From assembly GCA_027621405.1 (NCBI GenBank), contig JAQCBT010000004.1, forward strand, positions 62,001 to 126,000: 64,000 nt of DNA. The letters are read 5' to 3'. The notes beneath the pieces are model-generated. The model made no database searches. It saw nothing but the letters and a program-made list of their open reading frames with translations, and was not told where the DNA came from. The DNA is from Pseudomonadota bacterium (lineage in GTDB: Bacteria > Pseudomonadota > Gammaproteobacteria > Pseudomonadales > Pseudohongiellaceae). Shown in pieces: positions 8,914 to 17,216 of this stretch. The translations under genes were made by a program, and so were the position numbers. Each line of letters begins with the position of its first letter. The first letter of the stretch is position 1.

Positions 8914-9362
8914 AACGCCTGCACCTGCACATCACCGTTCCTGAAATCGAAAAGGCGGTGAGTTTTTACAACATCTTGTTTAACCAGAGCCCTGCCGTGG
9001 AGAAAGCTGACTACGCCAAGTGGTTACTGGACGATCCCGCCATTAACTTTGCTATCTCGACCCGGGGCAAGACCACAGGGCTCAACCATCTGGGCTTCCA
9101 GGTTGATGACGACGAGTCACTGGCAGAGATCACTGATCGCCTCAAGCGCGCGGAGTTTTCCGGCTATGCCGAGTCCGAGGCTAACTGCTGCTACGCGAAA
9201 TCCAACAAGTACTGGACCAGGGACCCAGCCAATATTCCCTGGGAGAATTTTCATACACTGGGCCAGATACCTGTGTTTGGCGACGACACGCAACCGAGTG
9301 CGGAAACGATACCGGCTGCGGACCGCAGTGGAGAAAAAAGCGATGGCCGCTGCTGTAACTAG
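8910..9362 (+). CDS. arsI: ArsI-like C-As lyase / metalloid-resistance dioxygenase
   Basis: A 150-residue vicinal-oxygen-chelate protein of the ArsI/CadI family. Residues that line up with the metal site of characterised ArsI are H5, H60 and E112, and the vicinal pair C93-C94 sits in CCYAKSNKYW as in the organoarsenical-binding site. ArsI cleaves the carbon-arsenic bond of trivalent organoarsenicals with oxygen. The ATG at 8910 overlaps the arsR stop and follows AAGGAG by 8 bases; an ATG two codons upstream (8904) is too close to that site. The C-terminal DGRCCN adds another cysteine pair. The stop codon shares CTAG with that of the convergent monooxygenase gene. Confidence 0.9.
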   Translation: MKRLHLHITVPEIEKAVSFYNILFNQSPAVEKADYAKWLLDDPAINFAISTRGKTTGLNHLGFQVDDDESLAEITDRLKRAEFSGYAESEANCCYAKSNKYWTRDPANIPWENFHTLGQIPVFGDDTQPSAETIPAADRSGEKSDGRCCN

Positions 9363-10921
9363 CTTGCTGTGTGCCCTGAAGGGTGGCCTGAGCTTGTGGT
9401 CACAGTGGTTGTGCTACCGGACCCATCGCTTCCTGATTCTCTGCTGCCCCGAAACCTTAGCACCCCATCGTCTTGCGGCCCGTTGCGCAGGAGTTTTCGG
9501 TCTAGCAGATAGTCCTGGGTGTTATGCCAGGGCGCATGGTCACCCTGGCGCGGCATCAGGTGCATCGCACGCTGAAAATACCCGGGATTAAAATCCGTCA
9601 ACCAGTCGCGGTCCGGCATGTCCTGCTCCCATTCCCGCAGCAGTGGAACGGCTTGCTCGGCACCGCGACGCGCCATTTCCTTTAGCAGTCCACACACAAA
9701 CCTGGCATTAAGATCGGCACGCAGGGTCCAGGACGCGTTGGTATAGCCGAAGGTCAGGACGAGGTTTGGAATGCCGGAAAACATCAGGCCGTGGTACATG
9801 AAGTGTTTCGAGAAGTCGATGCGCTCGCCGTCGAGAAAGAACTCGACGCCTCCCATGACCTGAACATTCAGTCCGGTGGCGGTCACCAGGATATCGCAGG
9901 CCACGGAGCTGCCGTCTTTCATCTGCACTGCATCTTCCTTGATCGCTTCGATCTGGCCGGTCACCACACTGGCCTTGCCGGAATTCAATGCATTGAACAG
10001 GTCGGAGTCCGGTACCAGGCACAGCCGCTGGGTCCAGGGGTCATAACTGGGTGTGAAGTGCTTGTCGATGTCGATATCACTACGCAGTGCCTTGCGCAGG
10101 CGCTTCATCAGGTAGTCCCGCATCTTCTGTGGATTCTTGATCGCACGCTTGTAGATGTAATTCTGGAAATGGATGTTGCGCCAACGGGTGATGGCATAGG
10201 CCCATCGCTTGGGTAGCAGTACGCGCATGAGATTCGCGAACTTGTCTTTGGCTGGTAAAGACACGATGTAGCCTGGCGAACGCTGGATCATCGTCACGTG
10301 AGCCGCCGTGTCCGCCATGGATGGCACGAGGGTAACCGCGGTGGCGCCGCTGCCGATTACTGCCACACGCTTGTTGCTGTAATCCAGGTCCTGCGGCCAG
10401 TGTTGGGGATGCACCACGGTACCGCTGAAGTCTTCCAGACCCGGAATATCCGGCGTGTATCCCTTTTCGTAGTTATAGTAGCCACTGCACATGTACAGCA
10501 TGCGGCCGACGACCTGGCCAACCTCACCGCGCTCACTCAGGGTGGTCACCGTCCAGGTCGAGGATTCGCTGCTCCAGGCGGCGGACGTGACCCGCACGCC
10601 GAAACGAATGTGCTTCTCCACCTCGTACTCCGCCACTGCTTCCTGCAGATAGGCCAGTATCGAAGGACCGTCGGAAATGGCCTTGGCATTGGTCCAGGGT
10701 TTGAAGCTGAATCCAAAGGTGTGCATGTCGCTGTCAGAGCGAATGCCGGGATAGCGGAACAGGTCCCACGTGCCACCGATGGACTGGCGCGCCTCCAGTA
10801 TGGTGTAACGCTGGTCCGGGCAGTCCTTATGCAGGTGACATGCGGCGCTGATTCCCGATATGCCTGCACCAACAATGATCACGTCCTGGATGGCGGCAGG
10901 ATTGGGCTGGATGGCATTCAT
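9359..10921 (-). CDS. Flavin-containing (Baeyer-Villiger type) monooxygenase
   Basis: A 520-residue NAD(P)H- and FAD-dependent monooxygenase. Two Rossmann motifs are visible: VIIVGAGISGISAA near the N-terminus (FAD) and VAVIGSGATAVTLVPSM in the middle (NADPH). The fingerprint FSGTVVHPQHWPQD matches the Baeyer-Villiger motif F-x-G-x-x-x-H-x-x-x-W-P. The enzyme class inserts oxygen into ketones or oxidises heteroatoms; the substrate is unknown. It is convergent with arsI and the two stop codons overlap in the palindrome CTAG at 9359-9362, so co-regulation with arsenic resistance is not implied. ATG at 10921. Confidence 0.9.
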   Translation of the reverse strand: MNAIQPNPAAIQDVIIVGAGISGISAACHLHKDCPDQRYTILEARQSIGGTWDLFRYPGIRSDSDMHTFGFSFKPWTNAKAISDGPSILAYLQEAVAEYEVEKHIRFGVRVTSAAWSSESSTWTVTTLSERGEVGQVVGRMLYMCSGYYNYEKGYTPDIPGLEDFSGTVVHPQHWPQDLDYSNKRVAVIGSGATAVTLVPSMADTAAHVTMIQRSPGYIVSLPAKDKFANLMRVLLPKRWAYAITRWRNIHFQNYIYKRAIKNPQKMRDYLMKRLRKALRSDIDIDKHFTPSYDPWTQRLCLVPDSDLFNALNSGKASVVTGQIEAIKEDAVQMKDGSSVACDILVTATGLNVQVMGGVEFFLDGERIDFSKHFMYHGLMFSGIPNLVLTFGYTNASWTLRADLNARFVCGLLKEMARRGAEQAVPLLREWEQDMPDRDWLTDFNPGYFQRAMHLMPRQGDHAPWHNTQDYLLDRKLLRNGPQDDGVLRFRGSRESGSDGSGSTTTVTTSSGHPSGHTAS

Positions 10922-11264
10922 AGGCTTCCTGGTCTGTCGGGTAGCGGCAGGCCAGTGTAATAAATATGCATGAGCGAGCCTAGGGTCCTGGCCTGAGGCG
11001 GCCGGTTTCCAGATGCAGGTAAAATGGACTCCGGACTCAAAGGTTTGGCAAAGCCGGGAAAAAACTGTCCGGGATCAGGGAAGAAATACCACTCCCCGGC
11101 TAGACTTGAACCAGAACTGCTTCTATTCTGCAGGCGCCCTGAATCACAGACCAGGCCTGCCTTGCAGGCGAGTCATGGGCAGTGATCAGGTGCCTGGCTG
11201 TCATCGCAACGGGCAAGCAGCGCAAACGGTCATAGATAGAACCTTATAGTTAATAGATAGAAGC
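10922..11264. other. Intergenic region, no gene seen
   Basis: About 340 bases between the divergent monooxygenase and the B-box protein gene. Nothing recognisable was found; no long open frame with a plausible start or motif. Confidence 0.4.
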
Positions 11265-11891
11265 ATGAAATGCCAGAACCACCCCAGCGCCCCCGCGGTA
11301 GACAGCTGTAATCGCTGTAAGGTCCCGTTGTGCGGTATGTGCGCCAGCTTCACACCGGACGGCGTCTTCTGCGAATCCTGCCTGGAGATTCACGAAACCC
11401 AGAAGGCGGTCGCCGCCAAGTCGCAACGCCTGGAGCGCCCCGAACCCAGTGCGGTGATTACCGAATATGATGAAGACCTGTTGGAGAAGGCCAAGCGCCG
11501 GGATGACAACGGCGTCAAACTGCAGCTGGGAGTAATCGGTATCTGTGCGGTGATCGTGATAACACGCCTCGTATTCTTTGGCGGACCGATTGGCTCAGCT
11601 CCCGACCCCAACCAGCAGCTGTCGGTGGAAGCACAGGCCCAGATTCAACGTGTAACCAGGATGGCGGAGTGCCTGGCCATGCTGCAGGAAATAGGCCAGA
11701 CCCTGGCCGCCGGCGAACGACCCGCGCCCGGAATCAGTTGTCCCAATGCCCTGCAACCATTAGTGATTCGTGAGACGGCAGATGACCTGATCGTCCGCGT
11801 GCCACAGCCCGAGTTATACGGTTATGCCGACATACTGGTTTCCCGGCAGGATCCCAACCCCCGCCTCGTCCCCCTGGCGCAAACACAGTAG
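11265..11891 (+). CDS. B-box zinc-finger membrane protein
   Basis: A 208-residue protein. The N-terminus (residues 3-45) is a B-box type zinc finger with Cys/His pairs in order C-x-x-H, C-x-x-C, C-x-x-C, C-x-x-C, H (CQNHPSAPAVDSCNRC, LCGMC, FCESCLEIH). One transmembrane helix follows (about 87-106, LGVIGICAVIVITRLVFF). The C-terminal part has no recognised domain. B-box fingers at the N-terminus of bacterial membrane proteins are common but their function is not known. The ATG at 11265 follows an AT-rich stretch. Confidence 0.65.
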   Translation: MKCQNHPSAPAVDSCNRCKVPLCGMCASFTPDGVFCESCLEIHETQKAVAAKSQRLERPEPSAVITEYDEDLLEKAKRRDDNGVKLQLGVIGICAVIVITRLVFFGGPIGSAPDPNQQLSVEAQAQIQRVTRMAECLAMLQEIGQTLAAGERPAPGISCPNALQPLVIRETADDLIVRVPQPELYGYADILVSRQDPNPRLVPLAQTQ

Positions 11892-11998
11892 CTTAACGGC
11901 GCCGACCCGCAATACCGCGGCGCCGGGATTCATGCCATAATTTCGCTGTATTATTTTCTCTAAGCTTGAGTTTCCCTGATTCGAACCGGCATGGTGTC

Positions 11999-12523
11999 AT
12001 GACTAAATCCTCCCTATTTGCTTGTTTCCTGCTTTCTCCAATCTTCTTCGGCTCCTCCCTGCTGGCGCAGGATATTCCAGACATCGAAGAGTTGATGACT
12101 GCCGAGGAACTCAGGGCAACGGGCGTGGATGGTCTGTCGAACGCTGAGAAACGCGCGCTCAACGCCTGGCTGCAGCGATTTCGAGATGGCGAGATCAGCG
12201 CAGCCATCGAGGAGGCCGTGGCCGAAGCGCCAGTTAGCACAGATACCGGGGCCAGGGTGATCCGCACGGAACCGGAGGATGTCTATCCCCCACCCCGCGA
12301 AAGCCAGGAGATCCTTTCCCGTATCGCCGGGGAGTTCAATGGCTGGGAAGGCCGCACCCGCTTCACCCTGGAAAACGGGCAGGTCTGGGAGCAGCGCCGG
12401 AGTAGTCGCTGGAAAGTCAGCCTGCAGAGCCCGGAAGTACGCCTGTACCAGAATTTCCTCGGCGCCTGGGAGATGGAAGTAGTCGCTGAAGACCGCGCCA
12501 TCGGTGTGCGTCGTATCCGCTAG
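11999..12523 (+). CDS. Exported protein of unknown function
   Basis: From the ATG at 11999 the product (MTKSSLFACFLLSPIFF...) is 174 residues with a clear signal peptide ending SLLAQD. A longer frame begins at 11966, but its first 11 residues do not look like part of an export signal. The mature part is acidic and helical (DIEELMTAEELRATGVDGLSNAEKRALNAWLQRFRDGE) with a C-terminal beta-rich half containing FTLENGQVWEQRRSSRWKV. I do not recognise the family. It lies 175 bases before aauB in the same direction and could be the unassigned first gene of that cluster. Confidence 0.55.
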   Translation: MTKSSLFACFLLSPIFFGSSLLAQDIPDIEELMTAEELRATGVDGLSNAEKRALNAWLQRFRDGEISAAIEEAVAEAPVSTDTGARVIRTEPEDVYPPPRESQEILSRIAGEFNGWEGRTRFTLENGQVWEQRRSSRWKVSLQSPEVRLYQNFLGAWEMEVVAEDRAIGVRRIR

Positions 12524-12698
12524 CCTTTCCTGTGCCTGCGCATGACGGGCTGGCACACAATTTCCCTACACTGACAGGCCGCTTTCTGGCATTCTGTAGG
12601 CTATTGCTTTTTGATCTATGGTTGTCTGGAATGTCAGGCGCCAGCATTCAGACAAGCCAGCTCACCCGTTGAGCCGCGTCCAGCATGGGAGAAAAACA

Positions 12699-13787
12699 AT
12701 GCGCTTGCTGTTGTCACTAGTCCTCACCGTTGCCGCCCCACTCGCAATGGGCCAGATCTCTCCCGAGGAGATCTCGGTCGAAACCCTGCCAGAGCCTGGC
12801 AGTAACTGGTTTATCTCCAAGACCGGCAATGGTGCCTATGTCTTTGATGCCGAGAGCGGTGAGATGCAGGGCTTGCTGTCGCTCTCGCGTAATACACCCG
12901 CGGTAACTCCCTACCACCCTCGACAGGAGTTCTATGCCGCCGAATCCTACATGAGCCGCGGGGTACGCGGTGAACGTACCGACCTGGTGGCTGTATATGA
13001 TTTCGAGAACCTGAGCCCGATTGCCGAGATAATCATACCCAATCACATGGCCCGCCTGCAGGTCCGTCGGCATCTTGGCCTGATGAATGATGGGCGTCAC
13101 CTGGCGGTACTCAATATGAATCCGGGTCATTCCGTGTCCATCGTGGACGTGGAAGACCGGGTGTTCATCTACGAAATATCTACTCCGGGTTGCGCCGTGA
13201 TCATGCCCGTGGCCACGAGCGACTTCCTGCAGGTGTGCGGCGATGGCACCCTGCAACTGATACAGCTGGACCTGAGCGGCTATGAGGAAAACCGTGTGCG
13301 CAGCGACGTGTTCTTCAATGTGATCGATGATGCCGTCTTCGACCGTGCCACGCCCAGTGCCGATGGCTGGATTCTCGTTACCCACGCCGGCGTTATCTTC
13401 GAAGTAAGCACCGACGATGATGAAATCAATATCGAAGACGGTTGGCGCCTGGGCGCTGAAGACGAGTCCGACTGGCGTCCCGGCGGCAATGAATTCATTA
13501 CCGCCCACAAAGACTATGGCCTGTTGTATGTGGCCATGCACGAGGGAGAAGTAGACACCCACCACGTGCCCGGTGATGAAATCTGGGTATTCGACATGGC
13601 CACCCGTAACCGCGTGCACCGCCTGGAGCTGGATGTTCCAGCCGACAGCATCATGGTGACCCAGGAAGCAGAACCCAAGTTGCTGGTATCCGACGAAGAA
13701 GGTGGCATGCATGTCTATGATGCGATCAGCTTTGCCTTCGAGCGCACCATAAACGCGCCAGGTGCCTCTCATTTCGAGGATTTTTAG
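12699..13787 (+). CDS. aauB: Aromatic amine dehydrogenase, large (beta-propeller) subunit
   Basis: The 362-residue product has a signal peptide (MRLLLSLVLTVAAPLAMGQ) and the seven-bladed propeller expected for the heavy subunit of methylamine/aromatic amine dehydrogenase. Segments such as NGAYVFDAESGEMQGLLSLSRN, VSIVDVEDRVFIYEISTPGC and EIWVFDMATRNRVHRLEL are strongly reminiscent of MauB/AauB. ATG 12699 follows GGGAGAAAAAC; the longer frame from 12618 has no signal peptide. It is the first gene of aauBEDA. Substrate class is inferred from gene order, not from active-site residues: no mauG, mauC or mauF accompanies it, as in the aromatic amine dehydrogenase cluster of Alcaligenes faecalis. Confidence 0.9.
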   Translation: MRLLLSLVLTVAAPLAMGQISPEEISVETLPEPGSNWFISKTGNGAYVFDAESGEMQGLLSLSRNTPAVTPYHPRQEFYAAESYMSRGVRGERTDLVAVYDFENLSPIAEIIIPNHMARLQVRRHLGLMNDGRHLAVLNMNPGHSVSIVDVEDRVFIYEISTPGCAVIMPVATSDFLQVCGDGTLQLIQLDLSGYEENRVRSDVFFNVIDDAVFDRATPSADGWILVTHAGVIFEVSTDDDEINIEDGWRLGAEDESDWRPGGNEFITAHKDYGLLYVAMHEGEVDTHHVPGDEIWVFDMATRNRVHRLELDVPADSIMVTQEAEPKLLVSDEEGGMHVYDAISFAFERTINAPGASHFEDF

Positions 13788-14354
13788 GTGATCATCGATA
13801 CCGCAATGCAACTACTGCTGAGCCTGTTATTCGGGCTGTTGCTGCTACTGGCTTCCCTGCACAAGATATCCAGGCCATTGCAGTTTCGCGGAATCCTGGC
13901 GGCTTACAGGCTCTTGCCGCCGACGCTGCTTGGCCTTGCTGCGAAGATCATACCGTTGGTGGAGTTGAGCCTGGGTCTGGCCTGGTTAAGTGGACTCGAA
14001 CACGGCATAGTGGCTGCCGGTACGGCGAGCTTGCTTGCCCTGTATGCTGTGGCGATGGCCATCAACATTTCCAGGGGCAATACCAACATCGATTGCGGTT
14101 GCAGCTTTAGCAGCGGCCAGGACAAGTCGGGGCAACGGCTGTCCAGCGGCCTGGTCTCCAGAAACCTGCTACTTGCACTGCTGTCCCTGACCGCACTCCT
14201 GCCAGGCAATGGTCGCGAGTTGGGCGTGCTCGACTATGGGCTGCTGGCATTGGCCTGCTGCGCTTTAACCCTGACCTATGCCGCCTATAACCAGCTCATT
14301 GCCAACCGGCAGATCATCCGCGGACATTTCCAAGGAGGCACTAATCATGGTTGA
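13788..14354 (+). CDS. aauE: AauE/MauE membrane protein for amine dehydrogenase maturation
   Basis: The 188-residue product has four predicted membrane helices and the conserved loop NTNIDCGCSF that carries the C-x-C pair typical of MauE/DoxX-like thiol-handling proteins. MauE and MauD are needed to fold the disulfide-rich light subunit in the periplasm. The GTG at 13788 directly follows the aauB stop at 13785-13787, and the 3' end overlaps aauD by 8 bases, so translation is coupled. Confidence in the family is high; the exact role is known only from homologues. Confidence 0.85.
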   Translation: MIIDTAMQLLLSLLFGLLLLLASLHKISRPLQFRGILAAYRLLPPTLLGLAAKIIPLVELSLGLAWLSGLEHGIVAAGTASLLALYAVAMAINISRGNTNIDCGCSFSSGQDKSGQRLSSGLVSRNLLLALLSLTALLPGNGRELGVLDYGLLALACCALTLTYAAYNQLIANRQIIRGHFQGGTNHG

Positions 14355-14985
14355 AGCCCTTATCATTTCCAATGTCATCCTGTGGATCGTGGTCGTGGTG
14401 CTGGCCTTGCTGGTATTCGCCCTCACCCGACAGGTTGGCATTCTCTATGAAAGAGTCGCACCCGCCGGTGCCCTGCAACCAAACAACGGCCCCAGGGTTG
14501 GCGAACTCAGCAAGCCTATGGAAATCACGGCACTCGATGGATCCCGGGTAGTCATTGGCGGTGAGTCCGCAGATGGGCTGGCGAGCTTTGTGTTGTTTAT
14601 CTCGCCCACCTGCCCCGTGTGCAAGTCGCTGGTGCCCACCGCACAGTCCCTGGTCAAATCCGAGAGCAAGCGCATGCGCCTGGTGTTTGCCAGCGACGGC
14701 GCAGAGACCGAGGCCGACCTGCAACAGCACCGGGATTACGTGAAATCCCTGAAGATCGAGAAATACCCTTACCTGATTTCCCAGGCGCTGGGCATGAGCT
14801 ACCAGGTTAGCAAATTGCCTTTCGCCCTGCTGATTGCCGCCGACGGCACCCTGAAGAGCAAGGGACTGGTCAACACCCGGGAGCACATGGAGAGCCTCAT
14901 CGAAGCCATGGACAGTGGCGTTAACACCGTGCAGGAGTACGTGGGCTCACTGCAAGCTGACAATGCGATGGAACAAACCTCATGA
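14347..14985 (+). CDS. aauD: AauD/MauD thioredoxin-like disulfide protein
   Basis: A 212-residue protein with one N-terminal membrane helix (residues 4-24) and a periplasmic thioredoxin fold. The redox motif C-P-V-C stands in FISPTCPVCKSLVP, and the cis-proline region YQVSKLPFALLI follows. MauD-family proteins form or isomerise the disulfides of the TTQ light subunit. The ATG at 14347 overlaps the end of aauE and follows AAGGAGGCAC. The stop overlaps the aauA start (ATGA, 14982-14985). Confidence 0.85.
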   Translation: MVEALIISNVILWIVVVVLALLVFALTRQVGILYERVAPAGALQPNNGPRVGELSKPMEITALDGSRVVIGGESADGLASFVLFISPTCPVCKSLVPTAQSLVKSESKRMRLVFASDGAETEADLQQHRDYVKSLKIEKYPYLISQALGMSYQVSKLPFALLIAADGTLKSKGLVNTREHMESLIEAMDSGVNTVQEYVGSLQADNAMEQTS

Positions 14986-15518
14986 ATATCGACAGATTGG
15001 TAGATCGAACCTATTACTGGATCGATGAAAAGGCTCGCAACACGAGTCTCGCGCTGGCACGAAAACTGTCGCGCCGCAATTTCCTGTCCCGACTCGGCAT
15101 GTTCATCGCCGGTGCGGCATCCTTTCCGCTACTGCCGGTTTCGCGGTCGTTTGCCCAGGATTCAATTCAGGAAGTGGGCGATCCCCAAAGCTGTGACTAC
15201 TGGCGCTACTGCGCCATGAGCGGCACCCTGTGCAGTTGCTGCGGCGGTTCCTACACATCCTGTCCGCCGGGTTCACAGCCATCGCCGATCACCTGGGTCG
15301 GCACCTGTCGTAATCCGGTCGATGGCCGCAACTACCTGATGTCCTACAATGACTGCTGTGGCAAGGCTGTGTGCTCTCGCTGTGGATGCCACAATACCGA
15401 GGGCGACAAGCCTGTTTACTTTAACAGCAATAGCAACACCGTACTGTGGTGTTTCGGTACAGAAGACACGAGTTATCACTGCACCGTCTCTCTGGTGCTG
15501 GGTACCGACGACGAGTAA
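14982..15518 (+). CDS. aauA: Aromatic amine dehydrogenase, small subunit (TTQ precursor)
   Basis: A 178-residue cysteine-rich subunit. Its Tat signal reads SRRNFLSRLGMF near residues 30-41 with cleavage near residue 58. The two tryptophans that form tryptophan tryptophylquinone are W105 (in TWVGTC) and W156 (in LWCFGT), 51 residues apart, the same spacing as in known TTQ enzymes. D124 (in YNDCCG) fits the catalytic aspartate. Fourteen cysteines follow residue 70, enough for the six disulfides of the family. A Tat signal means export in folded state or with the cofactor partly made. Stop/start TAATG overlaps the following cytochrome gene. Confidence 0.93.
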   Translation: MNIDRLVDRTYYWIDEKARNTSLALARKLSRRNFLSRLGMFIAGAASFPLLPVSRSFAQDSIQEVGDPQSCDYWRYCAMSGTLCSCCGGSYTSCPPGSQPSPITWVGTCRNPVDGRNYLMSYNDCCGKAVCSRCGCHNTEGDKPVYFNSNSNTVLWCFGTEDTSYHCTVSLVLGTDDE

Positions 15519-15919
15519 TGGCCAGACTCACTGCCTTATTGCTGGCTCTGCTGTTCGCCTTGCCTGTGCAGGCGGCGAGCCCGCGTACCCACTACCTGTT
15601 GTACTGTAGTGGGTGTCACCTCGTAAGCGGGGAAGGCAAGCACCCCAATGTGCCCACCCTGCACAGCGAACTCGGGCGTATGCTGTCGGTTCCGGAAATG
15701 CGCAGCTATCTCGTGCAGATTCCCGGCGCAGCCCAGGCGCCTATCAATGACGAAGAACTTACCGCCGTCATTAACTGGGTTCTGCTGCAGTGGAACAGCG
15801 ACACCCTGCCAGCCGATTTTCGGCCGTACAAAGCTGATGAAGTCAGCGAGGCCCGCAGCCATATCCTCGCCGATCCCCTGCGTTACCGCAGCACCTACTG
15901 GAAAGCACTGGATCAATAA
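15518..15919 (+). CDS. Small periplasmic monohaem cytochrome c of the aau operon
   Basis: A 133-residue protein with a signal peptide (MARLTALLLALLFALPVQA) and one haem-binding motif Y-C-S-G-C-H (about residues 30-35). It starts in the TAATG overlap with aauA. In Alcaligenes faecalis the gene after aauBEDA also codes for a small monohaem cytochrome c (named orf-2). It probably accepts electrons from the dehydrogenase, or helps maturation; no amicyanin or azurin gene is present here. The haem ligand methionine is not obvious, M in RMLSVPEM is a candidate. Confidence 0.8.
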   Translation: MARLTALLLALLFALPVQAASPRTHYLLYCSGCHLVSGEGKHPNVPTLHSELGRMLSVPEMRSYLVQIPGAAQAPINDEELTAVINWVLLQWNSDTLPADFRPYKADEVSEARSHILADPLRYRSTYWKALDQ

Positions 15920-16079
15920 GGCGGCAGCAAGCAAGCACCGTGCAAGCGATTTCGTCCAGGCTCTGTAAACAAAGGCTGTGGGTGTGATCAGGCACACCCC
16001 CAAAACTCATAGCTCTGTTAATGTGTCATTCAGTGCAATAGTTTAAACTACGCCTTTCAACTCCAGATTTATCGTTACC

Positions 16080-16778
16080 ATGTCAGTCGCCTACAGCATC
16101 GCCAGAGCCGGAATGACCGGGGTGTACAACACCTTCGTCAAGACACCATCCGTTTTGGATCCGGAAACCTATTTTCCAGGCGCCAATGAATTCAGGCAGA
16201 ACTGGGAAGTATTGCGGCAGGAAGCGCTGGGTCTGGTAGATTCCCTGGAAACCGTACCGCGCTTTCATGAACTGATGCCTGAACAATACAAGCTGTCAGC
16301 CCATGGCGAGAAAGAGTGGCGCATGTTCGTGCTACGAGCCTATGGGCTGGATATTAAGGAGAACATGAATCGCTGCCCTACCCTGCGCGATCTGGTGCAG
16401 GCGAACGACTCCATCAAGTCGGCATCCCTGTCCTTTCTTGCGCCGGGCAAGCAGGTACCTACTCACACCGGACCCTTCCGCGGCATTACCCGTTTCTACA
16501 TGGGTCTGGAAGTACCGACAGACGAACAGGGTCAACCGGGTGTGACCCTGACTATCGACAACAAGTCCTATCGCCTCGGTAACGGCGAAGCCCTGCTGTG
16601 GGATGACACCTATCCCCACAGTGTCAGCAACGATACCGACCGCTGGCGCATCGCACTGCTGCTCGATGTCTACCGCGCCAATATGCCTTTGCCGCTGCGC
16701 GCCTTCACCGATTCGATCATCGGCATGGCACGCATGTCCATCAAGTGGCGCAAGATCTTCCCCGAAGAATTCGCCTGA
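16080..16778 (+). CDS. Aspartyl/asparaginyl beta-hydroxylase family protein
   Basis: A 232-residue Fe(II)/2-oxoglutarate-type enzyme. The cupin metal motif H-T-G-P-F-R-G (around residue 132) and the later H (in DTYPHSVSNDTDRWR) plus R form the 2-His/Arg pattern seen in the Asp/Asn beta-hydroxylase family, which also contains LpxO-type lipid A hydroxylases. Substrate not known. The gene lies 160 bases after the aau cytochrome and may have its own promoter. ATG 16080 has a weak upstream site. Confidence 0.8.
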   Translation: MSVAYSIARAGMTGVYNTFVKTPSVLDPETYFPGANEFRQNWEVLRQEALGLVDSLETVPRFHELMPEQYKLSAHGEKEWRMFVLRAYGLDIKENMNRCPTLRDLVQANDSIKSASLSFLAPGKQVPTHTGPFRGITRFYMGLEVPTDEQGQPGVTLTIDNKSYRLGNGEALLWDDTYPHSVSNDTDRWRIALLLDVYRANMPLPLRAFTDSIIGMARMSIKWRKIFPEEFA

Positions 16779-16779
16779 T

Positions 16780-17085
16780 TCAGCTTTCCCCGTCTCGCGC
16801 GCTGGCCCACAGGTAGGCCGGTAGCGCGCAGGACAAACCTATCGTCAGATTCAGCACAATGAACGGCCACGGCCGTGGTCCGCTTGCCTGCCTGCCGAAC
16901 ATAAACAGCCAGAACACAAAAGAACTGATCAGCAGGTCGGCGGTGAAACCGCCCGCGGCGCCATTGGCGAACAGCGCGGCAATGAAGGCAAACAGGTCCA
17001 GGCCCTGTGCCGCGAAGAATTGAATAAAGAAGATGTAGGGCACGATGGCTCCGGCAATTGCCAACGTCAGGTAAACGTTCTTCAT
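16780..17085 (-). CDS. DUF2834 small membrane protein
   Basis: From ATG 17085 the product is 101 residues with three or four membrane helices: MKNVYLTLAIAGAIVPYIFF, FIAALFANGAAGGFTADLLIS, SFVFWLFMFGR and PFIVLNLTIGLSCALPAYLW. This is the DUF2834 family, with no known activity. A longer frame from 17214 lacks a good start; ATG 17085 is preceded by AGGGAGAG. It is convergent with the Asp/Asn hydroxylase gene, only 1 base apart. Confidence 0.8.
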   Translation of the reverse strand: MKNVYLTLAIAGAIVPYIFFIQFFAAQGLDLFAFIAALFANGAAGGFTADLLISSFVFWLFMFGRQASGPRPWPFIVLNLTIGLSCALPAYLWASARDGES

Positions 17086-17216
17086 GATCTGGACTCTCCC
17101 TTGATTACAGGCCTGTGGTGGACTGCCATCCTGATTAATTGTGACAGACGCTATTGTGCGGGTCTGGCGGGGCAATACAATTACCTTATGGGTAATGAAT
17201 ACAGACAGGATCACCT

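Noticed and set aside
12717..13811. A 364-codon open frame opposite aauB
   Set aside because: It lies fully in the reverse strand of a well-supported gene, has no motif, and such long shadows are common where codon bias is strong.
12699..15518. Methylamine dehydrogenase (mau) cluster
   Set aside because: The gene content matches aauBEDA plus a monohaem cytochrome rather than a mau cluster, which would also carry mauF, mauG, mauC and others. Substrate remains unproven.
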